Positions 25,226-36,911 of a stretch of 64,000 bases of DNA are shown in pieces. The stretch is taken from positions 21,641,657 to 21,705,656 of the forward strand of contig NC_046674.1 of the NCBI RefSeq assembly GCF_003369915.1, given 5' to 3'. Positions within the stretch are counted from its first letter, which is position 1. The number at the start of each line of letters is the position of its first letter. Source of the stretch: Drosophila miranda (taxonomy: Eukaryota > Arthropoda > Insecta > Diptera > Drosophilidae). Below the pieces are notes generated by a model. The model was not told where the DNA came from and ran no database searches. It worked only from the letters and a program-made list of their open reading frames with translations. A program made the position numbers and the translations under genes.

Positions 25226-26984
25226 GTAAGCCCATAGATGATGGTCTTCGTTTAGGCTTAGGAAAAGTGTTTAGCTTAGTTTAGCTTTGTTTGAGACAAC
25301 GACTACGGCGATCGTTAATGCTGGCATTGGCTCTTGGCACTGGGAGAATTCACAGTTGGTTTTCATATATTCTGTGGTTCTGCGGGTGCCAAAATCGAAT
25401 GTTCGGCTCGAAACAGCAGCTGGAAAGTTTCAGCCTTAACAAAGATATATGTTCATATGGTTTTATGGTTTTTTTTTTTTGTGTTTGATCGCTGCTGGAG
25501 CAAATCGAATGGTCGCAAGGAAATTAACCTGCCATGACGATACACGACCAGATACATCAATGTTTTTTTTAATGTTTTTTCTGTGTGTAAAAAGTTTAAG
25601 TGTAAGTGTTAAAAATATATGTAGAATACCTCGGTAAAAGAAGCAAATATGTCAAACTTTAGTCATAATTCTAAAAGACACAGATCTAAATTATTTGTGT
25701 CTATAGAATATTTAGATAAATAAATGAAGGCTTGAAATCTCGTAAGATCCTCAAAAGTATTAGATCTCTATGAACTCAGTCAAACCAAATGTAAGTGCCA
25801 TGAATGCCCTATTCGCCAGAGATTTAACCTTCAAATAGGTGGCATGTTTTCTTTTTTTGATCAATTTCTTTGCTATCGAATCACAGCAATCTCAATATTA
25901 CTCATACGCCCCAACAGCCCACCGACTAACGTCATTTTTCGCTCAGTTTCTTGTTCGAAAACCAATGCGCAATACCGAAAACCAAATTAATTTCTGCTTC
26001 ACACGCAATGAATATAAGTATAAATCTTGGGTGGTTGGGGTTGGGGAATGGTATAACAATTATTTAAGGCTCGGTTGGCAGGGGGGTTCAGAATTGTGAA
26101 GCTCTTGAAAATATAATATTCCGCAAGAGGGAAACTTGAGAGACATTGAACTTCTGGGGTCAAAGGTATTTTGAAAACTTGGCCAATAGCTTGGTCATAA
26201 ATGTATAATGGGTTTGGGTTGGGGGAGTGGCACTCCTCCACAGAAACAATTAAGAGTGCACTACCGGTCGGTAGTGGGGGGTGGGGAGGCCGGACAGACA
26301 GTAATTGGCCTCGCCAATGGGAAATTTACATACATTTGAACTTATCTTGATTGGAAATTGCATTTTTAAGCGAATGTGTTGTGTCCCCTAGGTGTCCCAC
26401 GTGTCCCAGGTGTCCGCTGTCCGGCGTAATCAAAGACAGCACAGCACAGCACACTCACGGATCCGAATACTCGTAAAAATAGAATATCCCTTTGCAAATT
26501 GCCTTACCTATAATTCATTTGGCTAATAGCTGCCCAGAAAGGGGTACATGGTATGTGCCATGGCTCAGACACCAGAGTCCAGAGAGCAAATGAATATTTG
26601 ACGATGCGGAATGGTGAAGGTTTTGTATCAAAAGAAAGCAGAAACTAATGATTCGATTCCTTCCGAATCTACATATTTTCTAAAAAATTTCCAAAGCTGT
26701 TTTTGTACCACTCAATTAGAGGCCTACAATCTTCCACTCTCCGCAGACAATACATGTGTATGTGTATATAATTTGAGAGTACATAGGCTGTCTTCTTGCC
26801 TGCATTTTCCGGCGGCATGGCATAAATTAGCATTAATTCATAAGTCACCGCAAATGCAATGCAAAAATGTTTTTCGGCTTCAGCTGAAATTTGCATACAA
26901 AGTGCAAGGCCCGAACAACGCCCTGGAACTATAATCGAAAGCACCAACAAATTACGGGGAGAGCCTCGTCAGGATAGGAGAAGG

Positions 26985-27014
26985 TGTACGGTACGGTACT
27001 GTACGGTACGGTAC
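26985..27014. repeat. GGTAC pentamer repeat
   Basis: Copies of ggtac (with one tact interruption) in the meru 5' intron. The unit contains the palindrome GTAC, so single strands can fold on themselves. Confidence 0.8.
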
Positions 27015-27533
27015 GACTTGGGTAGAGAGTGATGTGGCTAAATGCCGGCAGTACAGTCCTGAATAATGGCCTAGCGGCGCCAACTGGCGCTGGTAGGCAA
27101 TTTTCTAGGAATCTAGATGGGTTTGGGTTTAGTGTGGGCAGGGTCTAGGTGCTGTGGGGGGATGTGCTGCAACTATAGATACACACACGCAGACAGACAC
27201 ATGTGGCACATATGTGGCAACAGAGTGGTAGAGGCTCGTGCATAATTTATTTAATCGCCAGCAACAAATCTAAATTGATCGTTAGACGTAGGCGAACACA
27301 GGAGCCAAACGACGACAACAACAACAGAAAAAATGTCTGACAAGGATATTGCATGTTTTCCACACTGCCACACCATACGATACAATACCATATACGTAAA
27401 ATATATATATCCCCTCCATTATAGTACATACCTCTTACACTGTATCCTTGTATACTTGTATCCTTGCAGTGCCAATTAACGAGAGAGCGTTTTTTTTGAA
27501 AAGAAATACCTGCACGGGAAGGAGCGAACAAAC

Positions 27534-30500
27534 ATGGCACCGCAGCAACAAAACTCGACATTCATCGATGATAATCTGGACAGCTGTCCATCGCTACTGA
27601 ATCTCCCCGAAAGCCCCATACTGCCCACCAGGCGATGTCAAAATCAAGGCACCAACAACCATAAGCAGCACCATAATAAGCAGGTTGCATTTGAGGAACG
27701 TTTGGTGGACGCAGCACTGCCACTAGCACCACCCGTGATGCCACCACCAACATGCAAAAATAAACACAGCAAGGGAAGCGGAAACGGTGGCCCGGCCAGT
27801 CGACGCCATCGTTCCATTTCCCTCTATGGCGTTAATAGCACTGTGGTAAGTGCCTCCAACCACTTCTCTTCTCTCCTCGCCTCTCCTCGCCTCACCTCAC
27901 GCGTTTCCCCTGCATTTCGGCGGTGGCGGCAGCTTTTCCACTGAAATCAAACAAATCATCTAATTGGGTGGGCAGGCACTAGCACAGGCGCTGGCACAGG
28001 CACTAACACTTGCACTACCGCTGGCACTGGCACAGGGCCAGGTGGGAGGAGTTGGTAGTAAGTGTTGGTTAGTCATATGCATGGACAGGGTACCCAGCAC
28101 CGTCACCGGCACCGGCACCGGCACCTGGTACAGCTCTTCCGGGGAAATAGTGTTTGCCATTCAGCTAGAAAATTGCTATAATTCTTTGGTTGTGCAACCA
28201 TTTTCCTGTTAGAATCTTTACACTTTGGAAACAGACAATACAAAACTTCTTCGAAGATACAGATTTCCATATCAATAAGATCAGTGCTGTCTTTTTCCGA
28301 AAGTAGATTCCGATACCACTAAATAATGCCATCCATCATCTAAAATTCGACTGTAATTAAAATCAAAACTGATGTTTGGGTCAACAAATGATTAACGCCT
28401 GTCTTCTTTCCCTCTCTTTCTGGGGCTTTACCAAAAAACAGGAGCAAGGCCATAAGGAAATCCCCATTTGGATGGACGATGGCGAGCCGCGATACGTATC
28501 GGGTGTTACCAACAAAACCACATGCAATGACATAATCAAGGCCCTGATTGATGACGAGCTGAGCAACGTTGTTGGCACTGGGCAACACTGCAGCAGTGAT
28601 GATGCCAAAGGTAAATCAATATTTATACGATATATATATATAAATATATGTATGCAGTAGGGGATGGGATGGATCCACATTGTGACAGCTGTGAAAAAGC
28701 AAAATGTTGCAGTATACGGACAGAGGGCAGAGAGTATCCTGATGTGACGTGACTGCAGGCTTCGTTCATTTCTATTTCACAATTTGCCTTTTTATTTATT
28801 TATGTATGTTCCTTTTTCATTTACAATTATTGTATTGTTTTTTTGTTCTTTCTCTTTTCTTACGTTTCTTTTTTTCCGTTGGGTTCCGTTTTGAAAAATA
28901 CAAGATGGCGGCCAGAGGGCAACAGCTACTACAAAGGAAACGGCGGCGGCGGTGGCAGCGACATCGACGGCAGCAGCATCGCGTGACTACAGCGATTACA
29001 TTATAACGGAAAGTTGGGGCGGCATAGAGCGAAGCTACGACGGCAACATGGCCATTTTGCCCGTTTGGCGCGCTTGGAGCCGTGTACACAATGAGGTAAT
29101 AAGAGGCAGCCAGCTCCCCACCCCTTCCCCCCTTCTGCCTAAGCGCCCACCTGGCGTGCAAAAACTGAGCCCAAAAAAGTCTACAGTGATTGCATAATAA
29201 GCGTTTTTTCTCTCTTCGGTCGCTCGGTCGTCCTGGCGCCACACGCAAGTCAGAAAGAAATGTGAAATTCATGTCGCCCCCGACCACCCCCTCCTACTCC
29301 CCCCTTCCCCTTTGGTCACACCACCCCAGAGAATACATATGTACATGTGTACATACATATGTCTGTTTGATTGTCTTCGTATTTGACTTATGCGCTCTGA
29401 GCCTTTTCTTTCGGTATTTCCCCATTTCCCCATGTCGCACCCAACGAAATCAATTTGCTTTTGCTATTGATTTTTGTATTAAGATTCATGTTTATATTTG
29501 GGGGGTAATTATGTTGTAAATTTTTTATGATCGAGCTCCCCCATTAGCACGGTCCTAAGTCCTAATGGTTTCCTAATGGAGTAGCTTCGCAAAAGTTTGG
29601 GGAAATCTAAAAAGATTATACAGTACACTACAATCTCGTCCTTTTCCCACTTCCTTTTACAGCTGCGCCTGTCGCTCAAGCATCGAGACAACTTCAGGGA
29701 TCCCATGACGCTGCAGTTGATGCCACATGCTCCGCCAAGTGGCAGCTTTTCGATGATCAAGTGGCTAAAGAAGCTCCTGCATCTGAGCAAAAGCAAAAAG
29801 AATATGCCAAAGCCCACAAATACTCCTCCCAAAGTGCCCAACAAGACAAAGGATAGATGTCTGCTCAACAAAAAAGGCAAAAGACAAGCGGCGGCCGATG
29901 AGCTGCTTCTGGCCATCATGCCGGATCAATTGTACAGTGCCACGGGAAACTGTTCGAAGGGCAAGCTTTATAAACTCGCTGAAAATCGGGTCGCCAAGCA
30001 GCGCCGTCGTCGACGACCGACTCTGGCCACAGCAACAGAAACAGCAGCCGCGGCAGCGAATCCTCCAAACGAATTCAATAATAACGTGAACTATAATTAT
30101 ATACGCAGGCGCAAGGATCGACCGTTGCGCAACAGTGTTCGCAATAAGTTGGCATCCCTGCACGCTGACATGAACGTTCGCTACGAAAGGGAGTACGCGC
30201 TGACACGTCAACTGTCTGAGAAGTGCCGGATGTATAGGATTCAGAACGAACGCTATAGGCGGCCGGAAATGGAGGTCTCCGTGGGACAGCTGCAGCAAAA
30301 CATCGAAGCCTATGCCGAGGACATAATCAAAACGGAGCACGAGCTACTCGACCTGAAGAACGAAATGAGACACGACATATCCCTGATCAATAACCTTAAG
30401 CGAATGACTCTCGAGGAGACGGCAGCCGAATATTGCTGCGGTGTGGGCGTGGCAGCATCGAAAGAAGAACAACAACAGAAACGAGAAACACCTCATGTTG

Positions 30501-30577
30501 CTAAAAATGCAAACGAAATGCAATTTGTTGATAATATTTATGAGTTTTGCGACAATAATGCAAGCATGTTGGTTTAA
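27534..30577 (+). CDS. meru: RASSF9/10-type Ras-association protein (Meru)
   Basis: Exons 27534-27845, 28442-28610, 28905-29095 and 29663-30577 join in phase to 528 residues. After a low-complexity N-terminus comes the RA domain from about residue 110 (EIPIWMDDGEPRYVSGVTNK, TTCNDIIKALI). It continues in the third exon with DYIITESWGGIERSYDGNMA and ILPVWRAW, the pattern seen in vertebrate RASSF9/10. The long last exon is basic and then predicted coiled coil (roughly residues 380-490). The protein ends SMLV, which could fit a class II PDZ-ligand. RASSF9/10 in flies (Meru) is reported to link planar and apical-basal polarity in sensory organ precursors through Dishevelled and Bazooka. The 5' UTR part of the first coding exon starts at 27470. 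A poly(A) signal lies 58 nt after the stop. Other RASSF genes (RASSF8, Rassf) are less similar. Confidence 0.82.
27846..28441 (+). repeat. meru intron 1 with GGCACT/GGCACC hexamer repeats
   Basis: The intron carries a degenerate hexamer array (ggcact/ggcaca, about 27972-28037) and a second short array of cggcacc near 28098-28125. In one frame these would read as alternating dipeptides, but nothing suggests they are translated. Confidence 0.6.
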
Positions 30578-30634
30578 TTATACATTTACGTATGTACATA
30601 CATATTTAGTTCGATCTTGTTAAGTTTTCTACCA

Positions 30635-30640
30635 AATAAA
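30635..30640 (+). promoter_or_regulatory. Poly(A) signal of meru
   Basis: AATAAA, 58 nt beyond the meru stop codon and followed by T-rich sequence. Confidence 0.55.
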
Positions 30641-32170
30641 ATTATATTATATTTACAACTATCATTTTTAAATACAATTTTTGCATGGGAAAATTTAAAT
30701 TTAATTTCAAAGTTCCAGTTCAAATTTCCGTTTTCTTCGAGCGATATCTACCGTGGTGTGAGATTTCCGAGTGGGTACTTTATATAATTTTGTAAATATT
30801 TTTTAGAGACCATATAAATAAAATACTAAGAAAAATGTAAGAGAAAATAAAAAAACCATAACAGTATAACGAGAGCAAAAGTTTGTGGCCGAACTACTTG
30901 AAGCTCTTTATATAATTCTTGCACTACACTTTAATTTTTGCTTACTCGCACTTTCACTCACTTTTTGGACACATCGCCTTGCATTGACTGCCGCCTTGCT
31001 CTCCTTGCCGCCTGGCACCACTTGCCATCTTGATGATGCCATCCTGCACCCGCCGTTACTTTTGCTTTGCTGCCATGAATTACGCTCAAAAGTCCTTGTC
31101 CCTAGCCCTCCCTTGATGATCATCTGAGGTGATCAAAGATAACGTGATCTCAGGTGATTTTAATGACCGCTTAATGGTCGCTTTGAAAGAAGGACTGGGA
31201 GATATTGCAAGCTGTGATAAAGCTGCAGCGTGGGCGGCTCTAAGCTCTGCTGAGAAATCGGCTTCGGTTATGCTCATATTTTCTCTTCCCATTGCAGATA
31301 AGAAGAACGAATAAGAACGAGAGTGAGAGTAGGTGGCCAAGCGAGGGCGCTGTGTGTTTGTATGTGTGGTGCAGATCACGCCAAGAGAGCTATGATAAGA
31401 ACTGCAGCAGCGTAGGCGGCTCAAAGAAGGTGGTGAGCGGTGTTCAGCAGAGATGCGTTGGCGAGTAAATACTGTTCTGCCTCTCCCACAAAGAACGAGA
31501 GCGAAAAAGCAAAACAAATTGTGTATGTACATTAAAATGTACAATTAAATGTCTACCAATCGGGCTGAAATTTTGTGGGCAGGATTATATTTTAGTGTTC
31601 TAAATTACAAACAAAATTTAATCCGTTTAGAGCAATATACACATAGTATAGCTGCCATATGAACTATTGGCCAAATATCGTATTTTTGAACTTTGACCTC
31701 AAGTCGCCACCTCTAAACGTTGTCGAATCAGACTGAAACATTATATTTTATAAACAATCCAATAGAAAGGAGTACTTAAAATTAGCCAATCTTGTTGAAA
31801 AATAATTCGTCAATCGGATAAAATTATTCATTCAGGGCTGAGGGTCCTAGCTAGCTAGTAATATAAAACCAAATATCTAACCCAAGGAATATGATTTCTG
31901 ATCATGGACAGAGGACGATTAACCCATTGTTGACCAGTGGGTATACAATCAAGGAACATTATGAAACCTGAAGAATTTTAGCGCAGTTCAGGTGAAAGAT
32001 TCAGTAATTTTTTTTTAGAAAAAGGATGAATCTACAAGAAGAATTTACAAGCAGTATTAGTTTCCGTGGTTTAACTCAAGTTGCACCCCTGTTTTAATTG
32101 AGGGGTGTTAAGTGGGTTAAGTTCGTTCAACCATCATGAACAAAACGTTAGCAGTGCTGCTCCCATCTCC
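30641..32170. other. Intergenic region with repeat-like DNA
   Basis: Non-coding. The middle holds GAGAACGAGAGCGA-type sequence followed by a DINE-1-like stretch (listed separately). The right end reaches the promoter area of the small zinc-finger gene. Confidence 0.45.
31490..31860. mobile_element. Probable DINE-1 fragment
   Basis: The sequence includes 'tatagctgccatatgaac', 'aaatatcgtatttttgaact' and 'caatcgggctgaaatttt', phrases typical of DINE-1 interior repeats as I know them. It has no coding capacity and unclear ends. Assignment is by recognition only. Confidence 0.45.
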
Positions 32171-32179
32171 AACAAATTA

Positions 32180-32312
32180 TTATTAAAATTTTTGCAGTCA
32201 ACAATTTTTGAGAATAAACGCGAAAACGTTTCGTCAAACTAACAAAACATTAAACCAAAGTCTGCGCAATTACATTTCGCATACAGAGCTAAACCCAAAA
32301 CACAGCAATTAG
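32180..32312 (+). other. Probable 5' untranslated exon of the ZNF706-like gene
   Basis: A donor TTAG|gtaagg at 32313 pairs with an acceptor 'tttggtag' ending at 32734, only six bases before the ATG at 32741. The 5' limit is approximate; no strong core promoter motif was identified. Confidence 0.45.
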
Positions 32313-32740
32313 GTAAGGAAGATGTCGCCAAAGAGAACGTGGTCGGTGGCCACATTTTTTTTTTTTTGCCAAGCATGGAAGCGTTTGTCTGCCACAGCGA
32401 CGGGGTGGAACGGCGTCAGTGCGGTGGCGGTGTTCGTGTCACGGTTAAATTTTAGTTACGATCATTAGATGTAGATAGAAAAACGCGTTTCCTGTGAACC
32501 CCAGTGGCTGAGTGAGTGTGTTGTGGCTGGCTCGGGGAGAAAGAGAAAGTTCAGACGTACTAGCTGTTGGGTTGCCAATGCTGCGCTTCTGCAGCTGCCG
32601 TTTACCGCCTTTGTTGCAAATCCCGCCTAAGCGCAACAACAAACAAAGCATGGCATGGCATGCTTGGCGTTGTTGCCAAGTCAGCGCATTAATTGATTAA
32701 TGAATATTTGTGTACTTTTATTATCATTTGGTAGCAAAAA

Positions 32741-33041
32741 ATGGCACGCGGACACCAGAAGATCCAGTCACAGGCCAAGGCGGCCGACAAGCAGGCCAAG
32801 ATGAAGAAGCAACAGGGCCACAGCGCCACCGACCAAAAGAAGGCGGCCCAAAAGGCGCTCGTCCATGTGTGCGCCGTCTGCAAGGTGAGTGTTGCCATCC
32901 ATGCCGTCACTGACGGACACAATCTAATCAGTGTGCGTCCGTCCATTGCAGTCGCAAATGCCCGATCCCAAGACGTACAAGCAACACTTTGAGAACAAGC
33001 ATCCCAAGAACGACATGCCCGAGGAGCTGAAGGATGTCTGA
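32741..33041 (+). CDS. Small single-zinc-finger protein, ZNF706 family
   Basis: Exons 32741-32884 and 32952-33041 give 77 residues. The N-terminus MARGHQKIQSQAKAADKQAK is the conserved basic 4F5/SERF-like stretch. One C2H2-type finger follows: CAVCK, then DPKTYKQHFENKHPKND, spacing C-x2-C-x12-H-x4-H, and the end is EELKDV. Human ZNF706 is 76 residues with the same plan; D. melanogaster has such genes (CG15715/CG18081 type). A nuclear role in transcriptional or translational control has been proposed for the mammalian protein, and nothing here adds to that. The intron splits the finger between CAVCK and SQMPDP. The 3' UTR is about 560 nt, with AATAAA at 33603. Confidence 0.93.
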
Positions 33042-33602
33042 GACGACGCGAAACGACACCAATGTATATCAACGGAAACTGAATCGACGAGTTGCCTACC
33101 AGTACGAAATCTTAGCAACAATAACTTTACATCAACCAGAACCACAATCAGCCCAACCAATGGAGACCTTCTTGGGAGACGACTTATTGCCAATGCAAGA
33201 AACGCAGCTGAATTTTTTGTATACATACTGCTAACATTTTGATTTTGGTTTAGATTTTTGAATTGGATTTGGAATTGAAATTGGAATTGCCACGAGTATG
33301 TGTATACAATTGTTTAAAGAATGGCTTACAAAATTATACAATACAATACAAGACAAAACCAACACATAGCATAATTTATGATTTTGTTTTTATTTTAGTT
33401 TAACCTATTTTTTTCCTTCTTTCTAAGAACAATAATTACTCTGCTCTGCTCTGCCACCTTTTGGGATTAAGTTCAGAAACAAGAATTACAATATTTTATA
33501 GTTTTATACAAAACAAATAATGCCAGAAACGAGAAGAAACTTATGTTTTTGTACTATAACAATTTGAGTAAATCGTGTGTAAATGAGAATTTCTGAATAC
33601 AG

Positions 33603-33608
33603 AATAAA
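33603..33608 (+). promoter_or_regulatory. Poly(A) signal of the ZNF706-like gene
   Basis: AATAAA about 560 nt beyond the stop codon, upstream of the convergent nuclease gene's 3' end. Confidence 0.5.
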
Positions 33609-33897
33609 AAGAGAAAATTGTTAAAAACCTAAATGAGTTTCGGTGCTGTAGTACAGCATTTGTCATGCGTCGGCCTAACCAGCCAATGTTTAATTAAATG
33701 CAATGCATTCGCGTCTTGACTTGAGTCCTACTAGAAGCTACATACATATTTCCAAATGTTGGAAAATTGTGTTGTAATATCAACTAGTTGAAAAATTGGC
33801 TATAAAACATACGATGTCGTGACGGACGCACAAATCTCAATGGATACAAAAACTAGAAGACATAAAAAAAGACCACGATTCCCTGCATATCCCACTA

Positions 33898-35016
33898 CTA
33901 ACCCCCACTCAAGGGGTTCGGAGCTCCTTTCGCGATTGCCGTCGTCGATTGATCCCCGGCTGCAGATAGAGAGTGGGGATCTGCTGTTGTTGGGCTCGGG
34001 GCTATTGATTTTTTGGCTGTTGATTGACACTCCGCTAGCTGCATGAAGACCAAATCCTCTTTTGCTGGAAAGTCCATAAGCACAGTGATGCCTATATTAT
34101 TGTCGGGCAGAGTGGGAGTCTCCTCCTGGTAGCCGAACCAGTATATGATGATGCCAGGGCCGAAACTAAAGAGAATAAGCGGCGTGAGAGGGGAGGAACC
34201 AAGCAACCAAGCAAAAGAAAAGATAAAGCGCATACCGATTGCAATAGCTCTGCAACTGTTGATTAATGTTCCACTTGTGGCTCTTGGGATCGCCGAAATT
34301 GGCTTTGCTCTCGATCCAATTGACCACGGTGCCCTTGTGGAGGAATGGCAGTATCATTTTGATGTCGGGCGTCTTGTCGTAGCCCATGCGACGCAGGTCG
34401 CGCTCATCGTAGAAGTGAATGCCGGCCTCCTTGGCCAGGTGTTTCAGCTTCAGTTCGTATTCCTCGCCAATTATGCGCCGACGAAGATCTGTGATGGGAC
34501 CCTCTTGGTTATCGCTGTACATACACTGCTGCACATTGGCAGCCAGCTGGGGATCCTTGATCAAATGCGGATACTTGAGCAGACGGGAGACCTGGGGCCT
34601 CTGCTTAAGGTCATATTTCTCCTGCAGCAGGACGCGGCACATGGCCACGGGATTGGCGCCCTCGGCACAGGCCATGCGTATAATCAGGGCATTGTCGTTA
34701 TACAGATGAGCTTGCTCCTCATATCTGGAAAATAATTGAAAGTAAGCCATATTTTAACTAAAGGCTTCTGATTCCCTTACGTCTTCAATAGCTTCTTTGC
34801 CCGATGGTCGTGCCGCCAGTGCTGGCCGCGCGACATGTTGAACAGCTCCGTTTGCAAAATGCACGTCAGGGCCAGCGGTTCCACATCCGTAAAGTAGCGA
34901 TTCCTCAATTCGAATTCGCAGTCAATGGCTAGTCCATGGAATCCATTAACGAACTGACAGATCCTTGTGTACTCCACGCTGGTCAGGATTTTCTTTTTGT
35001 CCGCCACTGCGGACAT
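33898..35016 (-). CDS. CDIN1 (C15orf41)-type PD-(D/E)XK nuclease
   Basis: Exons 35016-34781, 34724-34236 and 34165-33898 (minus strand) join in phase to 330 residues. The central and C-terminal parts match human CDIN1, the codanin-1-interacting nuclease linked to congenital dyserythropoietic anaemia I. Key landmarks are GYDKTPDIKMILPF (the Asp of the PD motif), VNWIESKANFGD (the ExK motif), and FGPGIIIYWFGYQEE after the last intron. The N-terminal half is helical and has DNA-binding-like character in the family. Metal-ligand residues appear intact, so it should be an active or at least folded nuclease-fold protein. About 44 residues after the domain (ECQSTAKKS... to the stop) are Ser/Thr/Ala-rich and absent from the human protein. 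It is tail-to-tail with the ZNF706-like gene and head-to-tail with diablo. Confidence 0.9.
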
Positions 35017-35257
35017 TTTTAGGGCCTAAGACTTACAAAATATTTGTACAAGTTAGAAATAGTAAATAAAGCGCCAGAATGAACAGCTGGGCGTCTATTG
35101 ATTTCAGTTCAGTCAAGAGCTTCGCTTCAAAGTCGGCAGATGGCGCCTGTTTCGAGCACTGAAAATAATCGAGTTCAAATTTGAATTTGAATAAAATTCA
35201 ATACTGAACTAGTTCTCAAAGTGAAATGAAATAGCGTCTTGCTTTAGTATAGTATAT

Positions 35258-36911
35258 TTTATTATTATATTCCCCTACGCTTAGTAAGGTTTCATTGATG
35301 ATGAACTTTCACTGAATTTGAACACTGTGCTAATTTTTGCGTTATATTTGTATTCCATTTAATGTAACTATCAATTTCTATTGTTTAATATTTGCTTGGT
35401 GTGTGTTTTGTATTGTGTGGTGTGTGGGTGTTTATCTGTTTCTTAACCCTACCATATAAATAAGGTTCGTTTTCGTTTTGTAAATGCTATTCTTATTCTT
35501 CATCTGGAAGCAAAATTCCATACGATTTGCTCTCGGTTTAACAACAGTATAAATTAATGACAAAGGTGCACAATAATAAAATAAAGTAAATACATACATA
35601 CAATGAGATGCAAAAGCGTACAATAAATAATCAATTTTAAATAAATAAAAGTTCAAATAACAAAAAAAAACGTGGCCACCGAATAATTTCGAGTTGGTTC
35701 TTTCAGCGCAGGTCTTTGCAGGTCGTCAAACTTGGTTTAACAATAAAACTCGATCTGCTGCGCTGCATTTGGGAAACTGCCAGCCAAGGGTATTTCTGTC
35801 ACCTTCACCGGCATTCAATCTACGATTAACAATATTACAATTTTTCGACTTACAACTAGGCGTAGACTTTAAATGGACTCGTTAATTTTACTATTGAAAT
35901 GTTTCTTGGGCTATCTTTAGACTTTAGACTTTGTTCATTGCAACTTTTCGTGTATTTTTCGTGGATTCTTAAGCTCAACAGACAAGCTTATTTGATCTTA
36001 TTTTAAACTTTTCTGTCTACTTGAAATACCACATAATATAATGTTCAAAAAAGAACTGTCCTACTGATCAAATAATAATAAATAATACAAACAGGGCCAG
36101 GGGGCAAACTTTTTTGAATTATTTGCTTAATACTATGTAAATTATGTTAATACCAATTTGTTACTTGACTTTAGAGCTCATTGATATTCAATTTATAGCT
36201 AACTGAATTCTGTTTAATGTTTAGTATTTGATTCGTGTTTTGTTTTAACTCTGTTACCGAAAGAAGGCATGGGGCGTGGGGCATGGGCTAGCAATTTCCA
36301 TGAAATTTCAACCAGCAACATCTTCTAGGTATTACGATTTCGAGTTGTCCATCAGTTATAGCTGCTTAGAGTACTAGTACTAGTGTAATATTAGTTACAA
36401 TCATTCAATTACGTACAGGAGTGATGGGGTGGGTGATGGTGACGAGTGAGGGATTAGTTAGTTGGGCTTCTATCTCTTATACTACTATTCTGGGGGAGGG
36501 GCTTGGGCTTACGCTTAGGCTCTACGACATAAACAATTAACACATAGTACATTCAGAGACAATCTGCTAAGCAACGGATTCGGGAGTAGAGTGGAGTTGA
36601 TTGGAGTGGAGAGGAGAGGAGTGGATGGGTGGGAGTGAGGGTGGTAGGGGGGTTTAAATTTGGCTTCAATTGCTAATAGAAATGCGGCGGCGGCAACGTT
36701 TGCGAGGGCAACGTCAACGACGGCGGATGCTTCTCCCATCAGACAACAGAATCCTTGCGTATCCTGCGTTTTCCGCATTTGTTAGCATGTGTTGTTAGCG
36801 AGCATGTGAGAAAGCAGGGGAAAAGAAGACAAAATACAACAATCGATGAATGAGAAATGAAACGAACAAGCAAGTTATGAAATTCATTAGGATGGGGGAT
36901 AATTATGCTGC
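35258..36911 (-). other. Probable 3' UTR of diablo
   Basis: About 1.65 kb of AT-rich non-coding DNA follows the diablo stop. A minus-strand AATAAA lies at 35263-35258, about 240 bases before the nuclease gene's start codon region. No other gene seen here. Confidence 0.5.

Noticed and set aside
29765-30340. 191-codon minus-strand open frame
   Set aside because: Antisense shadow of the last meru coding exon; no start context, domain or splice evidence.
34145-34735. 196-codon plus-strand frame
   Set aside because: Exact antisense of the CDIN1-type nuclease exon 2, which has family-specific catalytic motifs on the minus strand.
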